Source: Luteolibacter sp. Y139 (lineage in GTDB: Bacteria > Verrucomicrobiota > Verrucomicrobiia > Verrucomicrobiales > Akkermansiaceae). Taken from it: a stretch of 64,000 nt of DNA. Below, one piece after another: positions 9,520-18,986 of this stretch. A program made the translations under genes and the position numbers. Below the pieces are notes generated by a model. That model was not told where the DNA came from, searched no databases, and saw nothing but the letters and a program-made list of their open reading frames with translations. Each line of letters starts with the position of its first letter. The first letter of the stretch is position 1. The stretch covers positions 38,878 through 102,877 of the forward strand of contig NZ_JBBUKT010000017.1 of the NCBI RefSeq assembly GCF_038066715.1, read 5' to 3'.

Positions 9520-11997
9520 ATGCGGGGAGCGGGTTCTCGAATCTTCGAACCTCGCCGCATCGTGTCGCTATCCAGCCTCCCGCACCGCCTTCGCTTCATC
9601 GGCCTCCTCCTTGTCTGGCTGACCGGAATCGCCCTCTCACAGGATCCCGCCTATAATCCCCCTGCCGGCTACTACTCCTCCACAACCGGCCTGACCGGCA
9701 CGGCACTGAAGTCGGAGCTGAATCAAATCATCCGCTCCCACACGGTGATCCCCTACACCGGTTCCGGCACCGATGTGTGGGACGCGCTCAAGGTCCTCGA
9801 CGAGGATCCGAACAACAGCTCGAACGTCATCCTGGTCTACAGCGGCGCGAGCTGGCCGAAGTCCGACACCAATGGCGACGGCAACACCGGCACCAGCGCC
9901 TCATGGGAACGCGAGCACTGCTGGCCGAAGTCCTTCGGCGTCGAGGACACCGGCCCCGATACCTCCGACCTCTTCAATCTCCGCTCCTGCCGCCGCTCGG
10001 TGAACGCATCGCGTGGCAACCGGATCTACGATCAAGCCAATCCCGGCTCCACCGCTCCACCGAATTGCCCGGAGTGCCTCTACGATCCCGATGGAACCCA
10101 AGGCGAAATCTGGACGCCGCGCCCTTCGGAAAAGGGCGACCTCGCACGCGCCATCTTCTACATGGCCGTCCGCTACGATGGCCGCGACACCGGCACGGTT
10201 GATCTGGAGCTCGCCAACATCGCGAACGTGAACAACGGCGTTTTCGGCAATCTCGCCACCCTCATCACGTGGAATCAGGCAGACCCCGTCAGCGAAACGG
10301 AGCGCCGCAGAAATCATCTCATCTACACCCAGTTCCAGCACAACCGGAACCCCTTCATCGATCACCCTGAAATGGTCGCCCAGGTCTTCGGCTCGGCGCC
10401 CGTATCGCCGGTGCTCACCATCACCATGACGCCTCCGTCCTTGAACGAAGGAGCCACTGGCTCCGGCACCGTGAGCATTCCCGCTGCGGTTGGCTCACCC
10501 GTCATCGTGACGCTTTCAAAGATCGGTGATGCCACCAATACCGAGCTCTCCATTCCACCTTCGGTCACGATTCCCACCGGCCTCACTTCCATCGGCTTCA
10601 CGGCAAACGCGCTCATCGATGGAGTGTTCGACAGCGACAAGTCGGTTTCCGTGAAAGCAGAGGCCGCAGGCTACGATACCGGCCTGACCGCGGTGACCAT
10701 CGTGAATGTGGATCCGCCATCGGGAGGTGGCTCGTCCTCCACGCTCATCACCGGTCCCGGACACTACGAGCAGAACTTCAATTCACTGCCCGACACCGGT
10801 TCGCCCACATGGACGGACAACCAAACCATCGAAAGCTGGTATGCCCAGCGCTCCGGCAATGGCACCACCATCGTCGCGAATAGCGGCTCGGGCACGGCGG
10901 GCGCTCTCTACAGCTATGGCACCTCGGCCGCCGACCGCGCCCTGGGTTCTCTCGGATCCGCCAATGCCGCAGCCGGCAGCTTCGCCTGGGGCGTCACCTT
11001 CCGGAATGGGACCAGTTCCACCGTCACGCTAACCACGCTCGCCTACACCGGCGAACAGTGGCGAAACGGTGGCGCCGGCGCCGCCCAGGCCATCACCTTC
11101 TCCTACCAGAAAGGCTCAACGGCAGTCACGAGCCTGACTCCCACCAGCGACACCGGCTGGACTTCACTCAGTGCCCTCACCTTCACCTCGCCCATCAATT
11201 CAGGAGCCGGCACCGCCCTGGATGGCAATGCCGCTGCCAACTCGGTCCACCTGTCATCCAACGTGAACCTCCAGCTCGCCCCTGGTGAATGGATCACCTT
11301 CCGCTGGCGCGATATCGACCACGCCAGTACGGACCACGGCCTCGCCATCGACGACTTCCGCCTCGATTGGCAGCTCCCTCCACCACCGGTCATCACCAGC
11401 ACGCTCGCCGCCTCCGGCCAAGTCGGCACCCCCTTCAGCTACACCATCACCGCCAGCCAGAGCCCGACCTTCTTCGAGACCGAGTCACTGCCTGATGGCC
11501 TCTCGCTGAATGGCTCGACCGGCGTCATCTCCGGCACTCCCACCGAAGCCGGAGTTCACGAGGTCGACATCCTCGCCGGCAACGACGGTGGCGTGGACGT
11601 GAAGACGCTGGTGCTCACCTTCAACAGCGCAGGCACTACCTTTGCCAGCTGGAGTGGAGGTGCGACACCCACCGATGATCTGATCCTCGCCTATGGCGTC
11701 GGCGGAGCATCCAGTCCGCAGGCCAGCAGCGTCTCCCCGGTCCTGACGACCGACTCCGGCGATCTCGTGCTCACCGCGATCGTGCGCGTGGATGATCCTC
11801 ACTTGAGCGTGATCGGAGAAGCGGTCACCCATCTCGCCAACTTCAGCACTCCGGGCTTGATCACCATCGTCAGCCCCACGACTGCCGGCGTGTCTCAAAG
11901 CGGTGTCCCCTCCGGCTGTGAGCGCCGCCAATACCGGATCGCGACCACTGGCGCGGCGCGGCGCTTCATCCGCCTCCGCGTCGAACTCGCGAACTAG
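9520..11997 (+). CDS. Secreted endonuclease I family nuclease with Ig-like tail
   Basis: An 825-aa secreted protein. A signal peptide (LRFIGLLLVWLTGIALSQ) precedes an endonuclease I (EndA/NucM, PF04231) domain at ~45-290. It carries REHCWP at 131-136, whose His is the expected catalytic residue, and the end motif NRNPFIDHPE near 274. Cys residues in the nuclease domain (RSCRRS, NCPECLYD) suggest disulfides outside the cell. Further on are a Calx-beta-like stretch (~300-400), a lectin-like/LamG-like section (~420-620), a putative Ig domain (He_PIG, PSGTP-type motif GVISGTPTEAGVHEV) and a C-terminal tail. Extracellular degradation of DNA for nutrients is the likely role. ATG 9520 was chosen; GTG 9562 and upstream GTG 9412 are alternatives. 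Confidence 0.85.
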   Translation: MRGAGSRIFEPRRIVSLSSLPHRLRFIGLLLVWLTGIALSQDPAYNPPAGYYSSTTGLTGTALKSELNQIIRSHTVIPYTGSGTDVWDALKVLDEDPNNSSNVILVYSGASWPKSDTNGDGNTGTSASWEREHCWPKSFGVEDTGPDTSDLFNLRSCRRSVNASRGNRIYDQANPGSTAPPNCPECLYDPDGTQGEIWTPRPSEKGDLARAIFYMAVRYDGRDTGTVDLELANIANVNNGVFGNLATLITWNQADPVSETERRRNHLIYTQFQHNRNPFIDHPEMVAQVFGSAPVSPVLTITMTPPSLNEGATGSGTVSIPAAVGSPVIVTLSKIGDATNTELSIPPSVTIPTGLTSIGFTANALIDGVFDSDKSVSVKAEAAGYDTGLTAVTIVNVDPPSGGGSSSTLITGPGHYEQNFNSLPDTGSPTWTDNQTIESWYAQRSGNGTTIVANSGSGTAGALYSYGTSAADRALGSLGSANAAAGSFAWGVTFRNGTSSTVTLTTLAYTGEQWRNGGAGAAQAITFSYQKGSTAVTSLTPTSDTGWTSLSALTFTSPINSGAGTALDGNAAANSVHLSSNVNLQLAPGEWITFRWRDIDHASTDHGLAIDDFRLDWQLPPPPVITSTLAASGQVGTPFSYTITASQSPTFFETESLPDGLSLNGSTGVISGTPTEAGVHEVDILAGNDGGVDVKTLVLTFNSAGTTFASWSGGATPTDDLILAYGVGGASSPQASSVSPVLTTDSGDLVLTAIVRVDDPHLSVIGEAVTHLANFSTPGLITIVSPTTAGVSQSGVPSGCERRQYRIATTGAARRFIRLRVELAN

Positions 11998-12009
11998 CAG
12001 GACCGGCGT

Positions 12010-12035
12010 GCTGCCCCTGTCACCACGGGGGCAGC
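12010..12035. terminator. Hairpin at convergent gene ends
   Basis: An 8-bp perfect inverted repeat, gctgcccc / ggggcagc, with a 10-nt loop. It sits in the 22-bp gap between two converging genes and overlaps the last codons of the minus-strand ankyrin gene. There is no long T-run on either side, so it may block read-through only weakly. The position argues for a bidirectional terminator. Confidence 0.45.
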
Positions 12036-15000
12036 TTGCTCACCCTCTGCTGAAGTGCGGCCTCCGGCACCATCCAGATCGCAGGCATCGTCACCGTCTT
12101 CTCCCCGGCAAGAAAAACGAGATACTGGTCCTTCCACTTCCCAAGCACCCGCACGTTGTAGCTGCCCTCCTTGATCACCTCGTTCGCGGTCGGATAACGG
12201 TATTTCTCTCCCGACTTCCTTTGCTCGGGAGGAACCCGGAGCGCGAACATCTTGCGATTCATCAGCGGATCTTCGACCGGCGTGGCGACCACTGGCACCG
12301 TGCGGAATTTTCCCGTCCTGCTCGGCTGGGTCAGCCATGCCGCGCGGAAGTCCATGGCCGCATTCGCATCCTTCACCAGCGCAATCGCCGCCGGCACCTC
12401 GCCGTCGAACGGATCCTCGGTGATGAAGACCTTGTTGCTACCCGCGGTCAAATTCCGGTGCGTGAGGAATAGCGGATGGTAATGGCCATACCATTCATTC
12501 CGGGCCTTGCCCCTTTCGGAGGCGGTCAGGGCCGCCCAGCTGTTAGAGTCCCACGAGAAAGCGGCTGCCTTGCTCAAGGTGGGATCGATGTAGTCGGCTT
12601 CGATGCCCGAAATGAGAACCAGCCGTTGGTCCCCCACGTCAATCTGGTCGATCCAGGTATGCGGATGATCGAGAGGCATCTGCGCCGGCTTGCGCTGGGT
12701 GGAAACCAGCGTGTCGGTGATCTTTTCTCCCGTGACGGCGACCACGGAGCTGGCGTCGAATCGCACATTGCCGATTTGCGGCTGCCACTGGTCAGCCACG
12801 GAAAGATAGAGCACATCTCCCCGAGTCCGGAAACCCATCGCGATCACATTCGGCAGCGGCAGCTCCACGGTGGAAACCCTCAGGCTCTGCCGGTCGATCG
12901 CATACAACCGGCCCGGGCGCGGACACTTGAGAAAGTACGCGTGCTTTTCCCCAAGCAACACCGGCCGGACCAGCGAGGGATCGATCGGCGCAATTTGGGT
13001 GGGGGCTGCCCACTCGCTGTCCAAGTCATTCTCCTTCGGTAGCTCGATGGTTCGCACCATCCGGTCCGCCAGCTGGATCACGTGAATGACATGACGGCAG
13101 CTCGGCGGAGTCTGCTTGTTGCGCACATCGCCGCCAGCTTCGTAGTAGGTCGCGGGTAACCACAGCTGGTCGTGGTCAAGCGCAGCCTGGGTGGTGCGCG
13201 CGAATTGAGCCATGTTCCCTGCTTCCGGCAGCGTGAGCAAATGCGTGAGTGGCAGCGGGCCATCATCCGCAGGAGCGGGGCCGGACTTGGCTTCAGCCGG
13301 CACCAGCTTCGCGAAAGCCTCGGCTTCCTTGGGAGTCAGCAGGTTTTGCTCCCGGAGGTGATCCCAGATCGCAGCAAATTGCGCCGGCGTCAGGTGTTCC
13401 TTTCCTTCACGCGCTGCAGCATGGTCGATCCTCTCCAGCAGGAATTTCTCCCGCGCGGACGCTTCCATGCGCGGCCATCGCAGCAGGTCATGATACCACG
13501 CCGCCATGCGGGCGAATTCACCGGTGCTCGTAAAGTCGCCGGATGGTTTCGCGATCAGGCGATCGATCCCGCCGGGCCCGAGCAGATAGCCTTTGTTGAA
13601 CACGGATTCCCATCCGGGCGCTTCCATGCAGCCGAAAAAACGACCCCACTCGCGCCGAGAATCGTCCAGAGGGGATTTCGATCGTTCGGGATCCGTGGAG
13701 ACCGCCAGCATCCGCCGGAGAGACTGAACCCGCAGAGCCCTTTCGGTCGCACAGGCTGCCTGCACCCCGGCGACTTCCAGCGGCCACGCCTTCGCGATGC
13801 CATCCATTCCAGCGAGCTTCATGGCAAAGACGCGGAAGGGATCTTCCGGGCCGCAGTCTCGCTCCGGATCGCCGCAGCGTTCGCCAAGCCAGTTGAGCAG
13901 ATGGCGAAAGTCATCATGCGCTGGCTTTTGCCCGGCGATCTCCGTGAGACGGCCGAAGATCTCTTCCAATAGCCCGGCTGCATGGCGGACGTAGAAGCTG
14001 TCGCCGGAGCCCCGGGCCAGAAGACTCCGCAGTGTGTCCATTTCACTGGCGTGGCCCTTGCAACGCTTCAAATACTCGCGGGTGAGCTGGATGATCTCCT
14101 GATCGAGTTGCTCGAACTCGCGCCCATAGCGGTCTTCAGCCAGGCAATCTTCCATCATCAGGCGGTAGAACTTCAGCTCCGCCAGCGCCTGCGCGATGAT
14201 CTCATTGTAGACCGTCGACCTTGCCCCGCCCCAAGGCCGCACCTGACTGACCAGTTGCCGGTCAAGTCCGGCCACATACAGCCTCGCGCAATCGCACAAC
14301 GCCAGGAACTCGGGCAGCGCGGAGGCATAGCTGAGACGCACCCCAGGATCGATCACCCGCGGATCCTTCCTCACATGATCGCAGCCGTATTTCTGCTGGA
14401 TCGGCAGCCGGTCGATCGCCGCCTCGGTCATCGTCCGGAGCAGCTCCTGATCGCGGTAGCCGAGGATGTAGGAGGCATTGGCAAGATCGAAGGCATCGCG
14501 TGGGTACTTCGCTTCCAGGAACCATCCCGCCTGTTGTGCCACGGACTTTCCTTCATCAGGTGAAGCTCCTGTTCCGCCCGCGGTTGGCACCGGATCACCC
14601 GCCTTGAGATCGAGCTTCGTTGCCAATTCCTTCCAAGCTCTCTCGGTCAAGCTTGCCAGCTCGCCGGTCTTCCCGCGCACCGTCACATCTTCACGCCGCG
14701 CCTGCGCCGGTGACGACGCCGAGAGCACCAGCGAAACGTCACCGGCCGCTTCAGTGGACATGCTTCCTTCGATCACCCACGCGGCCTTCCAGTAGGAGTC
14801 TTGGCCGGTGAGGGCATTCTCGGCCTCCAGCGGCTGCATCTGCCGCAGCGTCAGCAAGCTCACTCCGGGCTCACGCATGACCCGGCCGGGCAGCATCAGA
14901 TTCACGTATCGAACCAGCTCCAGGCACTCGCGGGTGCGATTCACCGGTGTGAGCGGAATCAGGGAAACCGCGGTCCCCTTCTGCTCCGTGGCGATCTTCC

Positions 15001-16603
15001 CCCGGCGGACCGCGTCCAGCACCGGTGCCAGGCGATTCTTCACCCACTCCTCGCTCGGCTCCGAGTATTCCACGATTTGGCGGAGCACCGTGGCTCGCGT
15101 CGCCGCCGAGAGGACCGTGACCTTGATGAAGCGCCGGTCCGCGACCTTCATTTCCCAGAGGAATACCAGTTGATCCGCAGGAATGAGTCCGAGATCCAGG
15201 CCTTCCGCTTCGTTGTTCTGGCCGGACAGCTTTTGAAGCAACTTCTCACTGGCCACCTCGCCGAGTTGATCCCGCTCTAACAGCGTCACTCCTTCGATCG
15301 AGGAAAGCTCGCTCGTGAGCAGGGCGACATGATTGGCAAGCGAGCGGGACGCGACCACGGCGACCGATCCGGGAGCAGCGGGCTTGTCCTTGCCATCGGG
15401 GTGGATCGCAGGAAGCGGCTCATCGACGATGTTCACCGGCACCATCGTTTGATGCTCTTCCGGCCCCGCCTGACGCGCTGCGGTGAATCGGGCGGTGAGT
15501 TGCTCCAGCGTCGGAGGCGCCTCACGGATTTCGCGGAACAGGAAGTTCATGATGTCCCGCTTGCCCGCCGCAGCGGCAAGCATCGCCGCCCATCGATACT
15601 CAGGGACGTGCTTCCCCGCATCCTGGACTTTGGTCAAAAGACGGACCTTCTCCATCGAGCCGGCCGCGGCCGCGAAATCCAGCGGGGTGCGAGGGCTGAA
15701 GTGGGGCGCAGAGCAGAGCTGAAAGGGATCTGCCCCGCGGCTGAGAAGTGCGGCCACGACTTCGGTCGAGATTCGCGGATTCGCCGCAGCACGATGCAGC
15801 GGCCCCTGGCCCGTTGTCGTCCGCGTTTGAACATCGGCCCCATGGGCGAGCAGTTCCCCGGCAATCTTGTCGTAGCCGACATAGGTGGCGAAGAGTAGGG
15901 CACTACGGGCATAGTAGGGATTGATCTGGTCACCGGGAGAGACGTACTTCCCACCCCAGAACGCTTCCGGCCACGGCCATCCGGCATTCGGATCAAGATC
16001 GGGATAAAGCTCGAATAGAACCTTCAAGCTCGCCAATGCCTCCGCTCGGACTGCCGCCCCTGCCGGTTGCCGGTGAAGATCCTTGGCCGGATAGACTGCG
16101 CCATGCTTCTTCAGTGCGCGGATCATTTCCGGCTGATCCAGCATCGCGGCAACGAAGAACGCCGTCGTGCCATCTTGCTCCACCACGTTGGGATTCGCTC
16201 CTCCCTTGAGCAGTGCTTCGACCAACTCCGGCTTGCCCGTGTAGGCCGCATAGGTCAGCGGATGATAGCCACCCAGATCAGGCTGATTCACCAGCTCCGG
16301 AGTAATGCTCCGCTGCGCCGTAGCCATGTCCTCCACCCGGATCGCAAGCGTGAGCGCCGTGGTAGCCGGCCGCTTCGCGATCACCGCACCTTGGCTCTCC
16401 AGCCACTCGCGATCCTCATCACCGAGCTGCGCCACCTCCAGGTTCAATTCCTTCCCCTCCTTGCGAACGACCACATGAGCCTCATCCGCCATCCGGACGA
16501 AATCCCCTTCGATCTTCCTGCCTTGGGTATCCGTCCACATCCGGGCGAAAGCCATGGACGAAATCAAGTAGGCCAGTGCCAACGCCAGGGAGGTGCGTTT
16601 CAT
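12020..16603 (-). CDS. Large secreted SHD1 / ankyrin / CsgG-like multidomain protein
   Basis: A 1527-aa protein with a signal peptide (1-21, ending AFA). Residues ~21-71 look like an SHD1 domain (RMWTDTQGRKIEGDFV...GDEDREWLES), which is frequent in planctomycetal and verrucomicrobial secreted proteins. Ankyrin repeats follow at ~105-170 and ~230-350 (HPLTYAAYTGKPELVEALLKGGANPNV; GQGPLHRAAA). Residues ~395-670 resemble CsgG-type proteins, with the signature-like GVTLLERDQLGEVASEKLLQ. A long alpha-helical middle is followed by a possible propeller (~1150-1430) with blocks such as HAYFLKCPRPGRLYAID. It is the last gene of the ECF-sigma operon, 5 bp after the csgG-like gene. The function is not known; it is inferred to be an envelope scaffold. 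Confidence 0.75.
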   Translation of the reverse strand: MKRTSLALALAYLISSMAFARMWTDTQGRKIEGDFVRMADEAHVVVRKEGKELNLEVAQLGDEDREWLESQGAVIAKRPATTALTLAIRVEDMATAQRSITPELVNQPDLGGYHPLTYAAYTGKPELVEALLKGGANPNVVEQDGTTAFFVAAMLDQPEMIRALKKHGAVYPAKDLHRQPAGAAVRAEALASLKVLFELYPDLDPNAGWPWPEAFWGGKYVSPGDQINPYYARSALLFATYVGYDKIAGELLAHGADVQTRTTTGQGPLHRAAANPRISTEVVAALLSRGADPFQLCSAPHFSPRTPLDFAAAAGSMEKVRLLTKVQDAGKHVPEYRWAAMLAAAAGKRDIMNFLFREIREAPPTLEQLTARFTAARQAGPEEHQTMVPVNIVDEPLPAIHPDGKDKPAAPGSVAVVASRSLANHVALLTSELSSIEGVTLLERDQLGEVASEKLLQKLSGQNNEAEGLDLGLIPADQLVFLWEMKVADRRFIKVTVLSAATRATVLRQIVEYSEPSEEWVKNRLAPVLDAVRRGKIATEQKGTAVSLIPLTPVNRTRECLELVRYVNLMLPGRVMREPGVSLLTLRQMQPLEAENALTGQDSYWKAAWVIEGSMSTEAAGDVSLVLSASSPAQARREDVTVRGKTGELASLTERAWKELATKLDLKAGDPVPTAGGTGASPDEGKSVAQQAGWFLEAKYPRDAFDLANASYILGYRDQELLRTMTEAAIDRLPIQQKYGCDHVRKDPRVIDPGVRLSYASALPEFLALCDCARLYVAGLDRQLVSQVRPWGGARSTVYNEIIAQALAELKFYRLMMEDCLAEDRYGREFEQLDQEIIQLTREYLKRCKGHASEMDTLRSLLARGSGDSFYVRHAAGLLEEIFGRLTEIAGQKPAHDDFRHLLNWLGERCGDPERDCGPEDPFRVFAMKLAGMDGIAKAWPLEVAGVQAACATERALRVQSLRRMLAVSTDPERSKSPLDDSRREWGRFFGCMEAPGWESVFNKGYLLGPGGIDRLIAKPSGDFTSTGEFARMAAWYHDLLRWPRMEASAREKFLLERIDHAAAREGKEHLTPAQFAAIWDHLREQNLLTPKEAEAFAKLVPAEAKSGPAPADDGPLPLTHLLTLPEAGNMAQFARTTQAALDHDQLWLPATYYEAGGDVRNKQTPPSCRHVIHVIQLADRMVRTIELPKENDLDSEWAAPTQIAPIDPSLVRPVLLGEKHAYFLKCPRPGRLYAIDRQSLRVSTVELPLPNVIAMGFRTRGDVLYLSVADQWQPQIGNVRFDASSVVAVTGEKITDTLVSTQRKPAQMPLDHPHTWIDQIDVGDQRLVLISGIEADYIDPTLSKAAAFSWDSNSWAALTASERGKARNEWYGHYHPLFLTHRNLTAGSNKVFITEDPFDGEVPAAIALVKDANAAMDFRAAWLTQPSRTGKFRTVPVVATPVEDPLMNRKMFALRVPPEQRKSGEKYRYPTANEVIKEGSYNVRVLGKWKDQYLVFLAGEKTVTMPAIWMVPEAALQQRVSKLPPW

Positions 16604-16608
16604 GATAG

Positions 16609-17577
16609 TCAGCGGGGAAGGTTGCGGATGAACGCATCGGCAAGTTCGAGTCCGGCCTTTTGCAGCGCCGACTTGCCGGCCACTTCCTCCGCCAGATCGA
16701 TCGCGCCGACCGTGCGCCGGTCAGGCCTCACGAGCTGATGGGTCGCGACGTTCTCGATCTTGATCTCGGCCCGGGCTCGGCAGCAGACGAGGTTGCCTCG
16801 CCGGCTCGCAAACTGGCTGAAGGCCTCGCCGGTGATGGCGAACTTCGCCTCGGCCCGGTTCTTCACGATGCGGAAGCCAACAGCCTCCAGCAGCTTCTGG
16901 ATCTCGGTCTCGCAGGCAGGATCCGGCACTTGCTGCCGCAAGTGAGTCTCGCTGACCTGAACGTAGATAGCCGGGAGTTCCTGAACATCCGCCACCACCT
17001 TCTTGAGACCGGCCACCCGGTCCTCGAAGCTCATCGCCTTCGCGACGAGGGTATCGCCCTTGGCAGTGACCAGCTCGGCGATCTTCCCTGCCAGCTCATT
17101 CGAAGCCACGGCCGGATCACCCCCGGCTCCGTATTTCGAGGTCGCGCCATAGACGCGGCTGGTCTCCGCGGAAATGACCTTCGCCACCAGATAGGTATCG
17201 TTGTTGACGTTGAACACCCGGCCGGTGACGAGCACTTGCGCACCCGTCAACTGGCCGACCTTGACCGCGCTTCCGGCCTCCGCTGCACCCGAAAGAGTGA
17301 TCTCGTGCTCGGAGAGGACCTTGTCGATCTCCGCGCGCTCGACGAGGAACATGCCGGGCTGAGCGGAGAGCTCGGCATTCAACAGCTTGCCCACCGATTC
17401 ACCGAGTCCTTTGACCTTGTCGGACCCTTCAGTGAAATCGAAGACCGCGGCATTGAGTGGGATGGGCTCCTTTTTTTGCTGCTCCGTCGATGCGGGAGCC
17501 GCAGGCGTGGCCGGCTGCTGCCCCAGGACAGTCGCAGCCAGGGTCCAGCCGATGGCGAGAAATGGAGAGAGTTTCAT
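16609..17577 (-). CDS. CsgG family envelope protein
   Basis: A 322-aa protein with a signal peptide (1-19) and a CsgG-type domain (PF03783). The conserved core reads NAAVFDFTEGSDKVKGLGES, PGMFLVERAEIDKVLSEHE and GQLTGAQVLVTGRVF, followed by the NNDTYLVAKVISAETSRVYG stretch. CsgG proteins form outer-membrane export channels for curli; broader family members are periplasmic or lipoprotein assembly factors. No lipobox Cys is visible in the signal peptide, so a classic lipoprotein channel is not supported. The gene sits 9 bp after the upstream gene and 5 bp before the ankyrin gene, which itself carries a CsgG-like section. This suggests that the two products work together. Confidence 0.82.
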   Translation of the reverse strand: MKLSPFLAIGWTLAATVLGQQPATPAAPASTEQQKKEPIPLNAAVFDFTEGSDKVKGLGESVGKLLNAELSAQPGMFLVERAEIDKVLSEHEITLSGAAEAGSAVKVGQLTGAQVLVTGRVFNVNNDTYLVAKVISAETSRVYGATSKYGAGGDPAVASNELAGKIAELVTAKGDTLVAKAMSFEDRVAGLKKVVADVQELPAIYVQVSETHLRQQVPDPACETEIQKLLEAVGFRIVKNRAEAKFAITGEAFSQFASRRGNLVCCRARAEIKIENVATHQLVRPDRRTVGAIDLAEEVAGKSALQKAGLELADAFIRNLPR

Positions 17578-17586
17578 GATGGCAAA

Positions 17587-18369
17587 TCAGGGGATCGGTT
17601 CGCGAGTGGTGAGTTCTAACAAGTGGGCCAGCCCGGTGGTGGTCGCGAGGCGCGTGGACGTGAGGGCGGAGGGATGTAGGTGAATGACCCAGCCACCCTC
17701 GGCCGAGCGCTTCCAGACTTCACGGCCCGGTTCCAGGAGATCGGTGATGATCAGGCGACTTTCCTTCGGAGGCGCGAAAGCGGGACCCGGTTCGCTGCAC
17801 CAGAGAATGATGGACTTCTCTTCGAAAGAAACGGCATCGGAGCAGACCGCCTCCGTTCGCACTCCCGCATCTTGCAGCACTCTCCGCAGGTCATCGGAAG
17901 CACCCGCCAGTTGGAGCGGCCGGCCTTGTGCCAGCGTCTGCAAGGGCTCCAGGAAATCCGCAGGATGCGCGATGATGGCAAGCGCCGGAAACCCGGGCTG
18001 ATGAAACCGAGCAAGGTAAGAGGTCGAGGTCTTGGACGCCTCAAAGGAGAACTCGGGCCGGACGATGAGTTCGCCGGAAGAAGGAATCGCAGCCTCCTTC
18101 TTCCAATCGAACACGGCCACCGGAGCCACCGTCGCGCTGAGCCGGCGAAACAGCTCGCCCTTCAATGAAAAGGTCGCTCCCGGCACCCCACGGACCGCGA
18201 TGGGAATGGCATGTGGGCCGGGCCCGGCCACATGGATCGGCCCCAGCGGTGCCACTTCTTCCTCGCCCGTTTTCACCAGCGAAAGCGATGGACCCGCGGT
18301 CGCCGCTGCCAGCAGGGCAAACAAGGCGACCAGTCCCAACAGCGGCGATAACGTTTTCATTTTCATCAT
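17587..18369 (-). CDS. Secreted protein of unknown function in ECF-sigma operon
   Basis: A 260-aa protein with a signal peptide (MMKMKTLSPLLGLVALFALL, cleavage near ATA-GP). The mature part contains a beta-rich front half and a segment that resembles a periplasmic sensor or peptidase-inactive domain: PALAIIAHPADFLEPLQTL, then SIILWCSEPGPAF and RLIITDLLEPGREVW. I do not recognise a family. Its ATG overlaps the TAA of the upstream gene by one base (TAATG), so translation is probably coupled to the possible anti-sigma gene. An exported partner or ligand sensor for the sigma/anti-sigma pair is a reasonable inference, not shown. Confidence 0.7.
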   Translation of the reverse strand: MMKMKTLSPLLGLVALFALLAAATAGPSLSLVKTGEEEVAPLGPIHVAGPGPHAIPIAVRGVPGATFSLKGELFRRLSATVAPVAVFDWKKEAAIPSSGELIVRPEFSFEASKTSTSYLARFHQPGFPALAIIAHPADFLEPLQTLAQGRPLQLAGASDDLRRVLQDAGVRTEAVCSDAVSFEEKSIILWCSEPGPAFAPPKESRLIITDLLEPGREVWKRSAEGGWVIHLHPSALTSTRLATTTGLAHLLELTTREPIP

Positions 18370-18986
18370 TATGGCAGGGGTGCGATCGCAGAGGAAGAAA
18401 GCGGACTGGCCCCCTGCTCACTCGACCACACCAGCGAAGGCCCCGTGACCAGCAGTTGATCGTTCCCCGTGGGCAGGAACTCGATCTGCAGATCCTTTCC
18501 ATCGAAGGGAATGTTCACCGGCATGCCTGGCAAGGCCGCCACTTGAACCTGCGATCCTCTCGAGTCGGTGATGCGGACGATGGCAACCACCGGCTGCCGG
18601 ACCTGCGCCTCACCTGGCTCGGATAGCTGCCATGTCGGCTCGCCATTGATCACCGTGACAGCCGTCAGTCGCTCGCCGAACAAAGAACGCCCCTGGACGA
18701 AGAAGTCGCTGAGATCGGCATTGGTATAAACCACCGCACGCGGCGCTTTGACCGGTGCGTTGCGATGAAGCACCACCCACAACGAAACACAGGCGATCAG
18801 CAGCGCCGCGATCGACGTCACCGGTGCGAAGAAGCGCCAGCGACTCGCCACCACGCGGACCGGTTCCACGCGACTCGGCGACGCATCGACGAACGCGGCC
18901 CGGGCTCCTAGCCAGGCCCAATGCCGGGCCTCCGGGTCGTCAGGCAGCGAACCCTTTGCCAGTTCATCCAGTGGATCGGTGCTCAT
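18369..18986 (-). CDS. Single-pass membrane protein, probable anti-sigma factor
   Basis: A 205-aa protein with a short cytoplasmic front (1-~48: MSTDPLDELAKGSLPDDPEA...), one transmembrane segment (~52-72, FFAPVTSIAALLIACVSLWV) and a periplasmic C-terminal domain of ~130 aa. The gene overlaps the end of the ECF sigma gene by 4 bp (ATGA). That order and coupling is typical of anti-sigma factors. The N-terminal part is short and lacks a visible HxxxCxxC zinc motif, so it would be a non-ZAS type. A FecR-like reading of the periplasmic part (NADLSDFFVQGRSLFGERLTAV...) is possible but weak. Confidence 0.65.
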   Translation of the reverse strand: MSTDPLDELAKGSLPDDPEARHWAWLGARAAFVDASPSRVEPVRVVASRWRFFAPVTSIAALLIACVSLWVVLHRNAPVKAPRAVVYTNADLSDFFVQGRSLFGERLTAVTVINGEPTWQLSEPGEAQVRQPVVAIVRITDSRGSQVQVAALPGMPVNIPFDGKDLQIEFLPTGNDQLLVTGPSLVWSSEQGASPLSSSAIAPLP

